Source: Pipra filicauda
Taxonomy: Eukaryota > Chordata > Aves > Passeriformes > Pipridae
DNA: 64,000 bases
Assembly: GCF_003945595.2 (NCBI RefSeq)
Contig: NW_024104421.1
Location: forward strand, 5,642,001-5,706,000
Reading direction: 5' to 3'
The notes beneath the pieces were generated by a model. The model did no database searches. It was not told the DNA's origin and saw only the letters and a list, made by a program, of their open reading frames with translations. Both the position numbers and the translations under genes were made by a program. Shown here one piece after another: positions 52,001-60,957 of this stretch (positions within the stretch are counted from its first letter, which is position 1; every line of letters starts with the position of its first letter).

Positions 52001-54861
52001 GATAGGGCTAAATTAGCCATTCCTCGAGGCTCTCTACCATACAGTTACAGCTGCACGACAACAGACCTGTGGAGAATTTACTCAGGCAAGAAGGATATGG
52101 CTACATGATATAGATTCTCACACCAAATGCTTCCACCCTTTGTATGAGGCACAGATTCAGACAAACACAAATATTTATGACTTATGTTCCCAGAACAATT
52201 ATGAAGAACACTTGACATTTCTACCTTTAATGGACAGGAACTATGGATGCTCAACACTCTGGACAACATTAGCTTTATCCATAGAGATGATAAGGAACTC
52301 TATGTGCATCTGAAGAGCAGAAGAGATACAGCATGGCTCACCTTTCAATGACAACACTTCTCTCAGCCTAAACTGTATTTAGAATTTCTCTGTTCATAAA
52401 ATTGATGCAAGTGATATTTATATCTTGTCTATCCAAGTGTTTGCATATTAAAATATTGTCAATTATCAACAATGACAGTGTGTCTGTTCCTCCTCTGGAG
52501 ACAGAAAGTATTAATATACATTCATTAGCAGTGCTATTAATGAGACAATGCTCAATATAATGTGCATGTCAATAAACCTGACACCCATCATCTAATGGTG
52601 GTTTCCTTTTAAGGAGAAAAAAGTGAGATTCAGGAATTCACCTGAGATATGGGACCCAGTTGTTCAAGCCCCTGGTCTGCTAATTATAATTTCTTTTCTT
52701 AATTCAACAATTGCAAGGTAGTTAGGGTTTACAAATGAAAGACCAACAAGATCGTTGACTTTCAAGAAATGTTTAAAAAGAAGCTCCTGTTACTGTACAC
52801 AATGCAATATCAAACCAAGTGTTGAAGACTTATATTTTCTAAATAGCAGATCTTGGTCTACCTCATGGGAAGTTTTGTATTCTTCATATCCCACCTGTTC
52901 ATAAAACAACTTTGTTTTTATATGTCATCTAATATATGACACCGACTCTCTGTGCAGTACTCTCTAAAAATCAGATCAACTCTTCAGAGCCCAAGTTTCA
53001 AGGCTCCATGGGGGACTGTCATCTTCATTCAACCTTTTACTATTTGGACGATGACGACTAACACAGTGCATGATCGGTCAGAACATGTTCAGTACTTAGC
53101 ATTTATAAAGCACAATAAACTAATGATCCATGCTGGAGGAAACAGGCTGCGACCCCCGCGCCCCCGGCGCCTGCCTGCCCTGCCCCGGCGGCGGGGTCGG
53201 AGGGGGAAGGGGCACCCGAGGCGAACCGAGACCCACTGGGTCGGGCCGGGTTGGGTCAGGCAGGATCAGAAACAGGTTTTTTGATCTGAGATATTACAAA
53301 CAACCCGGGGTTTTGCGGTAAAAGCTGTGGGTATTAGAAGAGAAGAAAATAAAAAAATAAAAATATCAGCTGCGGCGGCAGCGAGAGCGCAGCTGGGGCA
53401 CACGCTGAGAGCCTGCTGCTTTACATGACCTGGTGTTAATTTATTTAATTTGCACTGTACACTTGGCATTTGCTGGCCATAATGCAAGCTGTACATTTGC
53501 ATTTATGGGCAGGCAGAAGAGATTATCAACCCCTCCCGGCAGAAATCAAGCAAAGAACTTCGACTAATTTTCAAGCCCCCTCCTAAAAAAAAGTGCCAAG
53601 GAAAGCAAGGTGTCCAGGGAGTACTGCACAGGATAATGTAAAAGCACAGTGCCAGTTCTGAAAGATGCAGGAAATCCAGAAATCAGGGACCAAAGACACC
53701 ACTTTTAGGGTTCAAAATCTTGGTTTCGATACCGACAATTTTCCTGGCTTCGGAATGCTTGAATTAATCCGAATTCCCTCCTTCCGCCCTCCCCAAATTT
53801 TTCTGGATGAGTCCTGGACCAGAGTGCTGCCCTGACTTCACAGGTTCCCACCGACCGCCAGACAGCTCTCCCGCCGCCCTCGGCGATTAGCGGAGAGGGT
53901 GTAAAATACCTCAAACCCGCTCGGAATGGGGATACTGCGAGCCGCGGACTGGCGAGCTGCGCCCCGAGCCCGGGCTGAGCCCTAAACCCAGGCTGAGCCC
54001 CGAGCCGTGTCTGCTGCCCGTCCTCCCTCCGCCGCCCCGTCGCGCAACCTGTTGCCGGGGCCGCCAGCGCGACCCGCCAAACGCAGAAGGACGGTCGGGG
54101 AGAAGAGAGAGGGTGAGCGGGCTCAGCCCACGCGTGGCGCGCCCGTCGCACGGAACCACTGCCCACCCGTGGCAAGAACATCAGAGGCAGCCCCTCTGCT
54201 CCGCTCCCCGCGCGCACGGCCCCGCAAATACACGCAGCAGCCCGGGTCCGAGCTTTGTCTAAGGAGAAACTCCCGCCGCGGGGAAAACCTTGCCGGAGCG
54301 GAGCTGCGAGGGGGCAAACGAGGGAGCTGCGGGGGTATGGGACCGTCTCCGGCGGCGGGGCTCCAACCGGCGGCGAGGCTCGCACGCCGGCGGCGATTTC
54401 TCTCCCCTCGGCATCTCTCGGTGCTCCCTGTGCCCACGCCCGCATCCTCGCCCGCTGCCCCGAGTTTCCCCCCGGAGCGCTGTCCCCCACCCCGGCGGTC
54501 CTGGCGCTTCCCTCGCTGCTTCTCGGGAGCCTCCGCGGGCTGCGAGAGGGAGAGGATTTAAAAGCTGGCTGTGTGCCTGCCCCCCTTCCGCCCCCTCCGC
54601 ACGCAGGGAAAGCAAAGGAAAAAGTTGCGCTCTCCGGCCGCCCACGCCGTCCCTGTCCGCGCCGCGGCGGCGGCAGGACGAGCCCGGCGGCGGGTCCGGT
54701 GTATCGGTACCTGTGCCACCGATGCCCTGTCGGGCCGTCTCCAGGGGGAAGATGCCAGCGCACTTCTCCCGCTCCACCTGCCCGCCCAGGCACAGCTCCG
54801 AGATGATCTGCAGCGCCTTGTGGCAGAGGCTGCCCACGCCGTCCTCCGCCTGGAAACTCAT
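18935..54861 (-). CDS. SYT10: Synaptotagmin-10, complete 7-exon coding region
   Basis: Joined minus-strand exons 54861-54711, 41010-40653, 34761-34197, 22378-22258, 21898-21727, 20249-20120 and 19006-18935 give one open frame of 522 residues, close to the roughly 523 residues known for mammalian SYT10. Domains: three N-terminal cysteines (C13, C24, C34); membrane span at about 54-78 followed by a Trp/Cys-rich juxtamembrane stretch; linker to about 228; C2A at about 230-355 with D261, D267, D319, D321, D327; C2B at about 362-498 with D393, D399, D453, D455 and E461, a KKRK basic patch at 414-417 and WHPL at 494-497. Family knowledge: SYT10 is a calcium- and phospholipid-binding vesicle protein, induced by neuronal activity and linked to IGF-1 secretion in olfactory bulb neurons; the SYT3/5/6/10 subgroup dimerises through the N-terminal cysteines. 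I separate it from SYT3/6/9 by recognising exon 1, the membrane span and the linker. It is intact, with no frameshift. Confidence 0.96.
19007..20119 (-). other. SYT10 intron 6 (1.1 kb)
   Basis: GTAAGA...CTTGCAG, phase 0. Nothing recognised inside it. Confidence 0.92.
20120..20249 (-). CDS. SYT10: SYT10 coding exon 6: C2B end with WHPL motif
   Basis: This 130-base exon reads from the last base of R456 to E499. The acceptor is AATTCTCAG|AGTAGG and the donor GTGGAG|GTAAGA. The peptide runs [13 protein letters not shown] through [10 protein letters not shown] to [12 protein letters not shown] at 494-497 is the C-terminal WHxL motif shared by synaptotagmin C2B domains. The fifth calcium-ligand position (E461, in GHNEV) is Glu rather than Asp, as I expect for the SYT3/6/9/10 group. 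I read this exon by hand from the minus strand. Confidence 0.94.
20250..21726 (-). other. SYT10 intron 5 (1.5 kb)
   Basis: GTAAGC...TTCTCAG, phase 2. Unique AT-rich sequence without recognisable repeats or exons. Confidence 0.92.
21727..21898 (-). CDS. SYT10: SYT10 coding exon 5: C2B core
   Basis: The acceptor is CTGTTACTCAG|ATCCC and the donor GATCG|GTAAGC. It encodes D399 to the first two bases of R456. Visible are [12 protein letters not shown], the C2B polybasic strand (KKRK at 414-417, then KK at 421-422) known in synaptotagmins for PIP2/SNARE/AP-2 contacts, the NPVYNEA motif and the calcium-loop MDYD (D453, D455). It is in phase with both neighbours. Confidence 0.96.
21899..22257 (-). 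other. SYT10 intron 4 (359 bp)
   Basis: GTGAAT...TACTCAG, phase 1. This is the shortest intron of the gene, splitting the Asp codon of the C2B SDPYVK motif. I see nothing else in it. Confidence 0.92.
22258..22378 (-). CDS. SYT10: SYT10 coding exon 4: first part of C2B
   Basis: The acceptor is TTTCTTTTTCAG|GAAAGC and the donor GCATCAG|GTGAAT. The 121-base exon encodes E359 to S398 plus one base of D399. It holds the first strands of C2B and the first calcium ligand, D393, in [10 protein letters not shown]. The exon ends exactly inside the SDPYVK loop motif, whose Asp is completed by exon 5 across a short intron. Confidence 0.95.
22379..34196 (-). other. SYT10 intron 3 (11.8 kb)
   Basis: GTAAGT...TTTTTCAG, phase 0. 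Mostly AT-rich unique DNA. It holds a 24-bp tandem duplication (32003-32050) and a GC-richer unassigned block (about 28700-29080). No exon or known repeat family is recognised. Confidence 0.9.
32003..32050. repeat. 24-bp perfect tandem duplication
   Basis: Two identical adjacent 24-base copies (32003-32026 and 32027-32050), each starting GTTGACTCTG and ending CATTAATTA, in SYT10 intron 3. Confidence 0.95.
34197..34761 (-). CDS. SYT10: SYT10 coding exon 3: linker end and complete C2A domain
   Basis: A single 565-base exon encodes residues 170-358, including all of C2A. Calcium-loop aspartates are visible in the motifs [13 protein letters not shown] (D261, D267) and [10 protein letters not shown] (D319, D321, D327), so C2A should bind calcium. 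A basic stretch, [14 protein letters not shown], lies near 276-289. The donor is CCACA|GTAAGT. The acceptor is TGTGTGCAG|GCAC, immediately preceded by a (TG)n repeat rather than a normal pyrimidine tract. The exon length is not a multiple of three, so skipping it would break the frame. Confidence 0.96.
34765..34790. repeat. (CA)n microsatellite at SYT10 exon 3 acceptor
   Basis: A nearly pure CA run with one CATA interruption. On the gene strand it is (TG)n ending directly in the CAG acceptor of exon 3. Confidence 0.95.
36733..36800 (-). mobile_element. CR1 LINE 3'-end fragment, intron 2
   Basis: AATCATGGAATCACAGAATG, then GTGGGAAGGGACCCTAAAGA and CCCTCCGCCATGGG form the well-known antisense 3' end of a CR1 element. 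Only about 70 bp is recognisable. The wording differs from the two intron 1 copies, so it is another CR1 subfamily. Confidence 0.9.
40653..41010 (-). CDS. SYT10: SYT10 coding exon 2: transmembrane segment and linker
   Basis: The acceptor is TTGTTTGCAG|ACGTC and the donor CATCAAG|GTAAGT. The exon encodes D51 (split codon) to the first two bases of R170. A hydrophobic stretch of about 25 residues (about 54-78) is the single membrane span, followed by WKLCWPCWK, a Trp/Cys-rich juxtamembrane motif likely to be palmitoylated (inference from family). The rest is a hydrophilic Ser/Glu/Lys-rich linker leading to ITEPTSSS just before the C2A exon. The length of 358 keeps the phase with both neighbours. 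Confidence 0.95.
42570..42627. repeat. Short tandem repeat, about 14-15 bp unit, four copies
   Basis: Units of the form AGAAAGATGAAG plus 2-3 variable bases, four copies with small differences, in SYT10 intron 1. Confidence 0.85.
43678..44706 (-). mobile_element. Solo LTR of an avian endogenous retrovirus
   Basis: About 1.03 kb bounded by TGTAGTGGG and CCATTACA, so it has TGTA...TACA ends. The internal text (repeated CTCCAGCATGGGT-like units, ACTCAGCTTGGGGAAATTAA, GCAGCTTCTCACAGAAGC) matches an abundant LTR family I recognise from neoavian, mostly songbird, genomes. The commonly cited orientation starts TGTAATGG, which puts it on the minus strand, the same sense as SYT10. No gag, pol or env sequence is adjacent, so it is a recombined solo LTR. 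A clean target-site duplication is not visible (flanks AACAGTC and TGGTCAA). Open frames inside it are not genes. The exact Repbase name is not asserted. Confidence 0.85.
44877..44977. repeat. A-rich / (CCAA)n low-complexity tract
   Basis: An A-rich tract grading into CCAACCAACCAACC and AAACAAAC. It begins about 170 bp beyond the solo LTR edge. No coding value. Confidence 0.85.
51260..51412 (-). mobile_element. CR1 LINE 3'-end fragment
   Basis: ACAGAATCACAGAATATTC, then GCTGGAAGGGACCCATAAGG, then ATCATCAAGTCCAAC, and further on ACCATGTTCCTGAGAGC, CGTCCAAACACTTCTAGAA and CTGTCAGGCTTAGTG. These are in the order of the CR1 3' region read antisense, so the element lies on the minus strand. It is heavily 5'-truncated, as is usual for CR1, and it accounts for the middle of an open frame on the minus strand at 51115-51513. 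Confidence 0.9.
51718..51790 (-). mobile_element. CR1 LINE 3'-end fragment, second copy
   Basis: CACAGAATCACAGAATATGC followed by GAGTTGGAAGGGACCCACC and ATCATCGAGTCTAAC. Same subfamily signature and orientation as the copy about 0.3 kb away, but shorter. Confidence 0.88.
53330..53560. promoter_or_regulatory. Candidate intron 1 regulatory block with octamer
   Basis: High-complexity sequence just outside the CpG island, with a perfect octamer ATTTGCAT at 53495-53502, a TTAATTTATTTAATTTG homeobox-like AT core (about 53436-53452) and AGATTATC (GATA-like). Its texture resembles conserved non-coding DNA, but conservation cannot be shown from one sequence. Confidence 0.35.
54711..54861 (-). CDS. 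SYT10: SYT10 coding exon 1: start codon and N-terminal Cys region
   Basis: This exon encodes residues 1-50 plus the first base of codon 51. The start is the ATG at 54861-54859, with A at -3. An in-frame TAA lies upstream at 54888-54886, so the frame cannot extend further. The peptide starts MSF and carries cysteines at 13, 24 and 34, the spacing typical of the SYT3/5/6/10 group, where they form intermolecular disulfides. The donor reads ACAG|GTACCG; with C at +5 it is weaker than consensus. The exon lies inside the CpG island. Confidence 0.94.
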
Positions 54862-55530
54862 CTTCTGCCCCGGCCGCCCTCCCGCTTAGGCCATGGCCGG
54901 AGCGGGACGGCTCCGCGCCCGACCCGCGCTGCCTCCCGCGGGGAGCGGAGCGGGGCGGAGCGGCGGCGGCGGCGGGAGCGGCGCGAGTGAACCGAAGAAG
55001 TAGTGAAGGAGGGGGGGGGGACACAAAAAAAAAAAGGGGGGGGGAGGGAAAAAAATAAAAAGAGGGGTGAAAAAAATAAACATCCACTTAGCAACGCCTT
55101 TTGTGGCTGCGGGCTCTGGCAGGCGGCTCGGCCAATGGCAGCCCGGCGCAGGGGGCGGGGGGTCCTCGCATCCCCCGGGAAACTTTTCCTTCCCCCGCCC
55201 CACGGCTTCGGTCGGGGCGCGGCGCGATGCAGTGGGCGGTGGCCTCGGTCAGGGGCTGTGCCGGGACGGATGGTGCGGGGCGGTGCGGGGGCTGCGGTGG
55301 GGCCGGCGGGCGGGGCCCCGTCCCCTTCCCCGCGACAGGACCCCCCGGCCCCGCGGGGCAGCGGTGGCAGCGGGGCGCTCCAGGAGGAGCTCCTCGGCCG
55401 CTCATCGCGCCGGGAGGACGAGGCAGAGTTGATTCCCCACAGCTCCGATCGTCGTTCCCCTAACGCTGTTTTTGAGGTGACCTGGGCAGTGGGATCTTCG
55501 GCACGGTCTGTCGAGCCACGTCAGATAACC
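54862..55530 (-). promoter_or_regulatory. SYT10 promoter and 5'UTR in CpG island
   Basis: This CpG-dense DNA lies directly upstream of the SYT10 ATG. No TATA box is evident at a convincing position. Visible motifs are a CCAAT box at 55132-55136 (ATTGG on the gene strand), a GC box GGGGGCGGGG at 55151-55160, further GC-box-like runs near 55300-55317, a G10-A11-G9 block at 55011-55044, a short CGG repeat at about 54957-54975 and a CRE-like TGACGTGG (gene strand) at 55516-55523. The transcription start cannot be placed from sequence alone. Symmetric GC boxes would also allow divergent transcription. Confidence 0.7.
54886..54894 (-). promoter_or_regulatory. Two-codon upstream ORF before SYT10 ATG
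   Basis: On the gene strand the sequence GCCATGGCCTAA gives Met-Ala-stop. The ATG has G at -3 and G at +4, a strong Kozak context. The stop is 24 nt before the SYT10 start and is in frame with it. It can act only if the 5'UTR includes it, which is likely but unproven. Confidence 0.6.
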
Positions 55531-57201
55531 AAATCGCCATCTCCACTCCTCTTCCCCAGCAGCAGAATTACCGAACAGTTGACTTCGGCTTTTCTTTATC
55601 TTATAAAGAGTTAGAGGAACCTTGCGGTTGTCTGGTCTATTTCCTCAACAAGTTCTGTAAAGTTGGGTTATTTTATAGATAAAAAGTTCCAGTGTGTGTC
55701 TGAACACACTTTTGAAAATCAGCACAGCATATACCGCTAGTGGCTGTTTCAGTTATTGTCTGTGGAGCTGAACAAGACTTTAGCTGTCAATTTGTTCATA
55801 TACTTGCTGAAATTCTGATACATTTTTATATATGTGAAGGAAATTTCTTCTAGTTCGATGGCATACATATGCCTTACAATACTTAATTCTAATTAGGCAT
55901 AGTTGAAGGACGTCTGCTAGCAGTTTACTTAGCAGCTAAGTAAACTTTATTACTGCCTGTAGTCTGCTCCTTGAGTGTCTTGGTTTCATAAAAATGAGAA
56001 GTTGTGTGCTGCTGTGCTTTTTTTTCCCCCTCTGGATTTTGAATTTTTTATCTGTTACCAGTAAATTAACAAATTTAGCAAGCTGTAAAGTTGAACAGTC
56101 AAAAGCTTTATAACCCTCATTAAATAACTGTAAATTATTAAATTATACAATAAATGATCATTCCAGTTTTAATTCTGGAATTCTGTACTTAATATAGTAT
56201 AGACACTTGTTAAAAACACAAGATGATACTTCTCAAAAACAGGCTTTTGGCATTTTGAAGGTTCATGCATTTATGCATATGAATTCACACACAGGCGTTT
56301 TTCAAAATCTTAGGAAAGTAATAGACTGTGTTGTATACAAACTGTAACATCTGTTCCATAGAGCTTTTTCACAGATACAGAATGTATTTCAGAAATATCA
56401 GATGCTACTAAAGAAATCATTCCCTGAGACTGGCATTGTCAAAACCCTGTGTTAAAGCTACAGAATGTTCTGACAAATCTTAGAATGTTTAGACTGTAAC
56501 TAGTAAGGGCAGAAAACTGTGTAGGTTTATTTGAAGACTTCTTTAACCCTCATAGGGACTTAGATCTGTATAATTATCTCATTAAAGTAAGCTTGCTAGC
56601 AATAAAAAGATATGTACATATTTTCATTACAGTGAAGGCAAGTGATGCCTACTTCCAAACTTCAAAATATGAACATATTTACTGTCTGTGTGACATTTAC
56701 AGTCCTCTCCTCAAAATTCTGTCATGCATCACCAACTAATAATTAAGCAGTCTGTTTATCTTTGAGACATACCCAGAACTCTAGCAAAAGCTGACAGGAG
56801 ATGCATGTACAGACTGATGAAGAAAGGGTCCTAAACAGAAATTGGTTTTAAGGAGACTAAGGACTGCATCCAAAGGGTGGGAGCTAAGCTCTTCCATTTC
56901 TGAACTTTTCTACAGACCAGCTGTGCCCATGGATGTATCACACAGTCCACAAATGAAATTTTCTGTCTCTGAAGTTACTGGCAGTTTTGCCACTGATTAT
57001 AGTAGAGTCAAAGTTTTGCACGTGGATCAGTTTGCTACCCCACTTGTTTATTTAAGCAATGAGACTTTAGTGCTTTCTTATATTGCTCATCCTTGCACAC
57101 AAGAACTTCATTTCAGTGAAGATCATGCCACCTTACTACTATTGATAGTATTGATAAGTACACAGATACAGAAAAGTACAAGCAGGTATATTCTATATAA
57201 G

Positions 57202-57272
57202 TAAAATAAATTAAAAAACCCAAACAACCCCCCAAAAAACCCAAAACCAAAACCCCAAAAACCTAAACCACC
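57202..57272. repeat. A/C-only low-complexity tract
   Basis: A stretch built almost only from A and C runs (AAAAAACCCAAAC, CCCCCCAAAAAA, CCAAAACC). It is upstream flank without other features. Confidence 0.8.
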
Positions 57273-60200
57273 ATTTAAAGACTGAGATTTTCAGATAGAT
57301 ATCTGGAGACAGGTACCCAACTCTTATCTCTCTTAGCTGTTCTAAATATTTTAAAAAATGCCTTTAGATATACAGAAAAATACCAGCTACACTAAGTAGT
57401 CTCACTGTATCTTTATCAAATGCATCACTGTCTAAACCTCATTCTTCAGCAAGTAGCACAGATATAAACTTAAATTCATCAACAAAATAGTTTTTCTCAG
57501 TCTAAGTACTATGACATTATTTTCTATAGGAGATTAATGATTCTGTTTGGGAGATGTGCTCACAAACTTGTCCTAAACCAGTTCCAGACACAATTTTTGT
57601 TGTTGGAGTCAAGTTATGGATGAAGGAAATGCTTCACTTTTCTATTGAGGAGGTTAGTCTGAAATGTGAATTCAGATTAGGAATCATGGAATGTTTTCCA
57701 ATGTGTTATTTCAGTGGAAATTTTCAATGGAAAACTACTTTTTCTGCATATGAAAGGATATAACAGCTTGTTTTCCAGCTTCAACTCCCACTGCTTTGAT
57801 TTTCAACAGCATTGCAGTTTTTAAATGAATATGCAGTTGCATTGTGTTCCCTTGTATCCACAAAGACCATAAATTTCCCCCTCAGAAGTGGTCTCAGTCT
57901 GTGTCACCAGATATGATGTTTTAGGACACGGGAAACTCATGCCTCACAGGTTCTGGTCAGTGGGATCAGACCAGACCTTATCAACTCTTGCTATACTGGT
58001 TGATGGTCATTACCAAGTTCAAACTGGTATGACTGCTTTTTGTTGATTGATGTTGATTAAGGAAGAAAATTTCCCTTCTTTCAAATTAGTTGCATGTGTT
58101 TATATCTTCACACTGTCCATGCAATATTCAACCAGTGATTAGGGTACTATGCTTTGGACGGGAAGACCATGGCACAAATACCCAGTTTTGTAAGATGTAT
58201 CCTTGAACAAACACTGTGTTGGGAGTTTTGAAGTTTAGTCAATATAGGTAGCCTAAAGGCAAATAAGGTTCAGAAGTCTTTCATGGTTAAGCTGCACTAC
58301 TAAACGTAAGGCTACAAATTACCTGGTGTAAATGAGTGGAGACCAAGTAATTTCCAAAGGAAGAATAGGCTGGTCTAGTGAGTACTGAATCAAAAGTACT
58401 TCTTCTTCTGCAGGTGATGATAAGCAGGTGTAAGAGTAACCATAGTAGTGGTACACTCTGCAGTTCATAGCTCTTGACCACTTTCTGAAGTGAATTTCTA
58501 TGACATTCAGCTAGAGTGCCAGTGTACCATGCCAAAAATGTCAGCAACAGACGGTAGTCTCTGCATTCATAGCCATGTTTGCAAGCAGAGGCTGGCTCTG
58601 AGGGCACTGCTGGGCTTGGCAAATGGAAGTTTTGTAGAATTACCTAGGGAGAACCATGATTTGCTCTTCAATCTTCAACAGCTCCCTGCTATGCTTCTCA
58701 TACATCATGCTTGTTCATTTTTGCATAAGAACTTACTCTGTAGTTCTAACAAGGTAACAGCCTGGTCTTACTTGGAACCTTCAAGTGTTTCTTTTTGCCT
58801 CAGATTAGATTTTGGCCTTGGTCTCTTAATTTGGAATTTAATAAGGGTATCAAAAAAGCATCAGGGCCCAGGGAAAAGAGGCATTTCAACAATCAGTTTT
58901 TAAGAAGCTATGAGTATAAGGAAAAATTGGAAACATTGGTTACAAACACAGTTTATCTTGTAACATTTACAAATATATTTTTTTTTATTCTGTGATAGTA
59001 TCTCCATAATTTTACATCCCTTAAAAACAGTAAAATAAACCCTGAAACCTTAAAGATTGCTTTACTCTATCCACATATTTTTAACCGTCTAATTTTGAGT
59101 AAGAAGTGAAAAAGAAAAGAGCTGTCTGATCGACATTATTACAGTTATACAGCAATCCAGGAGACAGTCAAAGTGGAATGTTCCTGACCTGCAAATTAGA
59201 GAGGAAGGGTGCTGTGACCCTTTCAGCAAAGGTGTTAATAATAACAGACTGAAACATCATGTCAGCTGGATATGGGAATGCTGCTATTCTTTGTGTCCTA
59301 TCTGAATGAAGATGAGATCATTTTGGTCAGAATGGGTGTCTGCTCATAAGATGAAAGGCCAGCACAGGAATCCAACACATGAAATCATGGCCTTCCTTCT
59401 GGTGGCATAGAAAGGTAACTGCTTGGCATCATTTTGTCAGCAGAGCAAATATTGAATAGGTTGAGAGAGAACTTCTAGATTTTTGAATATTCAGAACTGC
59501 CTTCTTGGAAGAGGACTGAGGCTTGTGGCTATAGCAGTGAAGGGCCAGTCTGAGTTCTGTTTTTCCAACAGTCTTCAGGCTGTCCCTGTGACTTTGAGGG
59601 AGATACTTAATTTCCCAGACTTAGAAGCTATAGGATGATAGCAGTAATTCTTTCTGGCATCCTTTATTTTTCTTTTCCACGTAGGGTTTGAATATGGATG
59701 AACCAGAAATCTACCTTAGTTTTAGAATACCAAAAAAAGATTAATTTTTTTTTTCTACCATTTAATTTGCTCTTCTTGCTTCCACACTTTTATAATATCT
59801 GGAGTCCTCATCCAGGTTGCTTTTTCCAACTTCCAATTCACTGTGAAAAAAACCCATAATCATAAAGAGAGCTCTCAATATTTTGTCCTAACAGATGCCT
59901 CCTCGATTTTCAGAAATGTGGAATAACCATTACTTTTTTTTCCATTTTACTTTTTTTTGAGCAACCATTATTTTTTTCCACTTGATTTGGTGCAGTTGAT
60001 ACTTAAGACTACAAATCTGAGCAAAGAGAGTCCTTCAGGACCTACACAGACAGCTGAAACTACTCCTGATAGCCAGCAGCAAACAATGCTTTCAGTTTTG
60101 CAGAAACACTTTGTAAAAGATGCATAGCATGGAATAATTTATGGAGATTTAAGATGTTTTAATTTCTGAAAATAATTTATTAGGGACAGAGGACAAAACA

Positions 60201-60957
60201 ATTACTATTCTATTTTATTTCAAACCGTGCTTTTTAAATGATACATAAAATGGACAAGTTTTTGGTCTCTTGGAGCTCTGCATCCACTGTGAATTGTTGC
60301 TTGCTTTTTAGCTACCAATGGGTAACTACATAAAATTCCTTTTTTTCACTGCAAATTGATAAGGATGTGGTGTGGTGTTTTCTGTGGCAGTTCGAGCAGG
60401 AGGAACAGCAGAGCAATTAACTGGGAAGCCAGCAGATCCCTAGAGCTTCTCCTGGCCTGGGGAGAACAGCCACAGGTGGTCCCAGCTTGGTGCAGCCAGG
60501 GGCCAGGGAGAGCAGGGCTTTGGGGAGCTGGAGCTGGGCCCTGCTGAGGTGTTGCTGGGGCAGGGGCTGATGGCCACGGGGGCTGACATTGAGTCCTGGG
60601 CCATAGGCAGGGTGAGAGGAGCTCCAGAGAATGGGCAGGGATGGTCTGGACTGGCAGCACCTTTGGGGCCCTGAAAGTTGCTACATAAAAGGTCACAATT
60701 ATTATTAGATGGAATTAAAGAGTGCTTAGAAAACCTCATTTGGTGAACCTTCAGTCCTAAGTGGAGTGAGACAGTGATTGAAGCTGTGGTGCTCTGTGAG
60801 GAGTCGGTTCCAGGCTGGTGTCAGACAGCGAAGGTAACAGTGACTCCCGATGTGTGATGGTTAACTACATGTTGGAAGAGGTGGGAATGGTGGTCTGGAG
60901 ACAATTTCCTTCTCTGATAGTTTTTTGTTTGGTTGGTTTTTTTTTTGTGGTTTTTTT

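Larger units (their letters stand above)
41011..54710 (-). other. SYT10 intron 1 (13.7 kb)
   Basis: GTACCG...TTTGCAG, phase 1. In gene order it contains the intronic half of the CpG island, a probable regulatory block (53330-53560), a short GC-rich patch (53145-53270), two CR1 fragments (51718-51790, 51260-51412), the solo LTR (43678-44706), an A/C-rich low-complexity tract (44877-44977) and a short tandem repeat (42570-42627). I see no coding exon in it. Confidence 0.9.
53830..55460. other. CpG island over SYT10 exon 1
   Basis: A continuous GC-rich, CpG-rich stretch of about 1.6 kb in an otherwise AT-rich window, covering the promoter, exon 1 and about 0.9 kb of intron 1. It explains the many long overlapping open frames on both strands here, which lack family similarity and are not counted as genes. 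Edges are estimated by eye. Confidence 0.85.

Noticed and set aside
54126..54140. CCACGCGTGG palindrome as an activity-dependent bHLH-PAS site
   Set aside because: It lies in the intronic CpG island, and the core does not match the CACGA/TCGTG type I would expect for NPAS4; likely chance in CpG-rich DNA.
53705..55087. 460-residue minus-strand open frame across the CpG island
   Set aside because: It is out of frame with SYT10 exon 1, very rich in Arg/Pro/Gly/Ala as expected from GC-rich DNA lacking stop codons, shows no domain, and overlaps the real exon.
55003..55614. 203-residue plus-strand open frame upstream of SYT10, possible divergent gene
   Set aside because: Low-complexity Gly/Arg/Pro composition, begins in the G/A homopolymer block, no recognisable family. 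Divergent non-coding transcription is possible but the sequence does not show it.
60346..60696. 116-residue minus-strand open frame, Pro/Ala-rich
   Set aside because: It is confined to the GC-rich segment, with frames open on both strands, so it is more likely a compositional effect than a gene.
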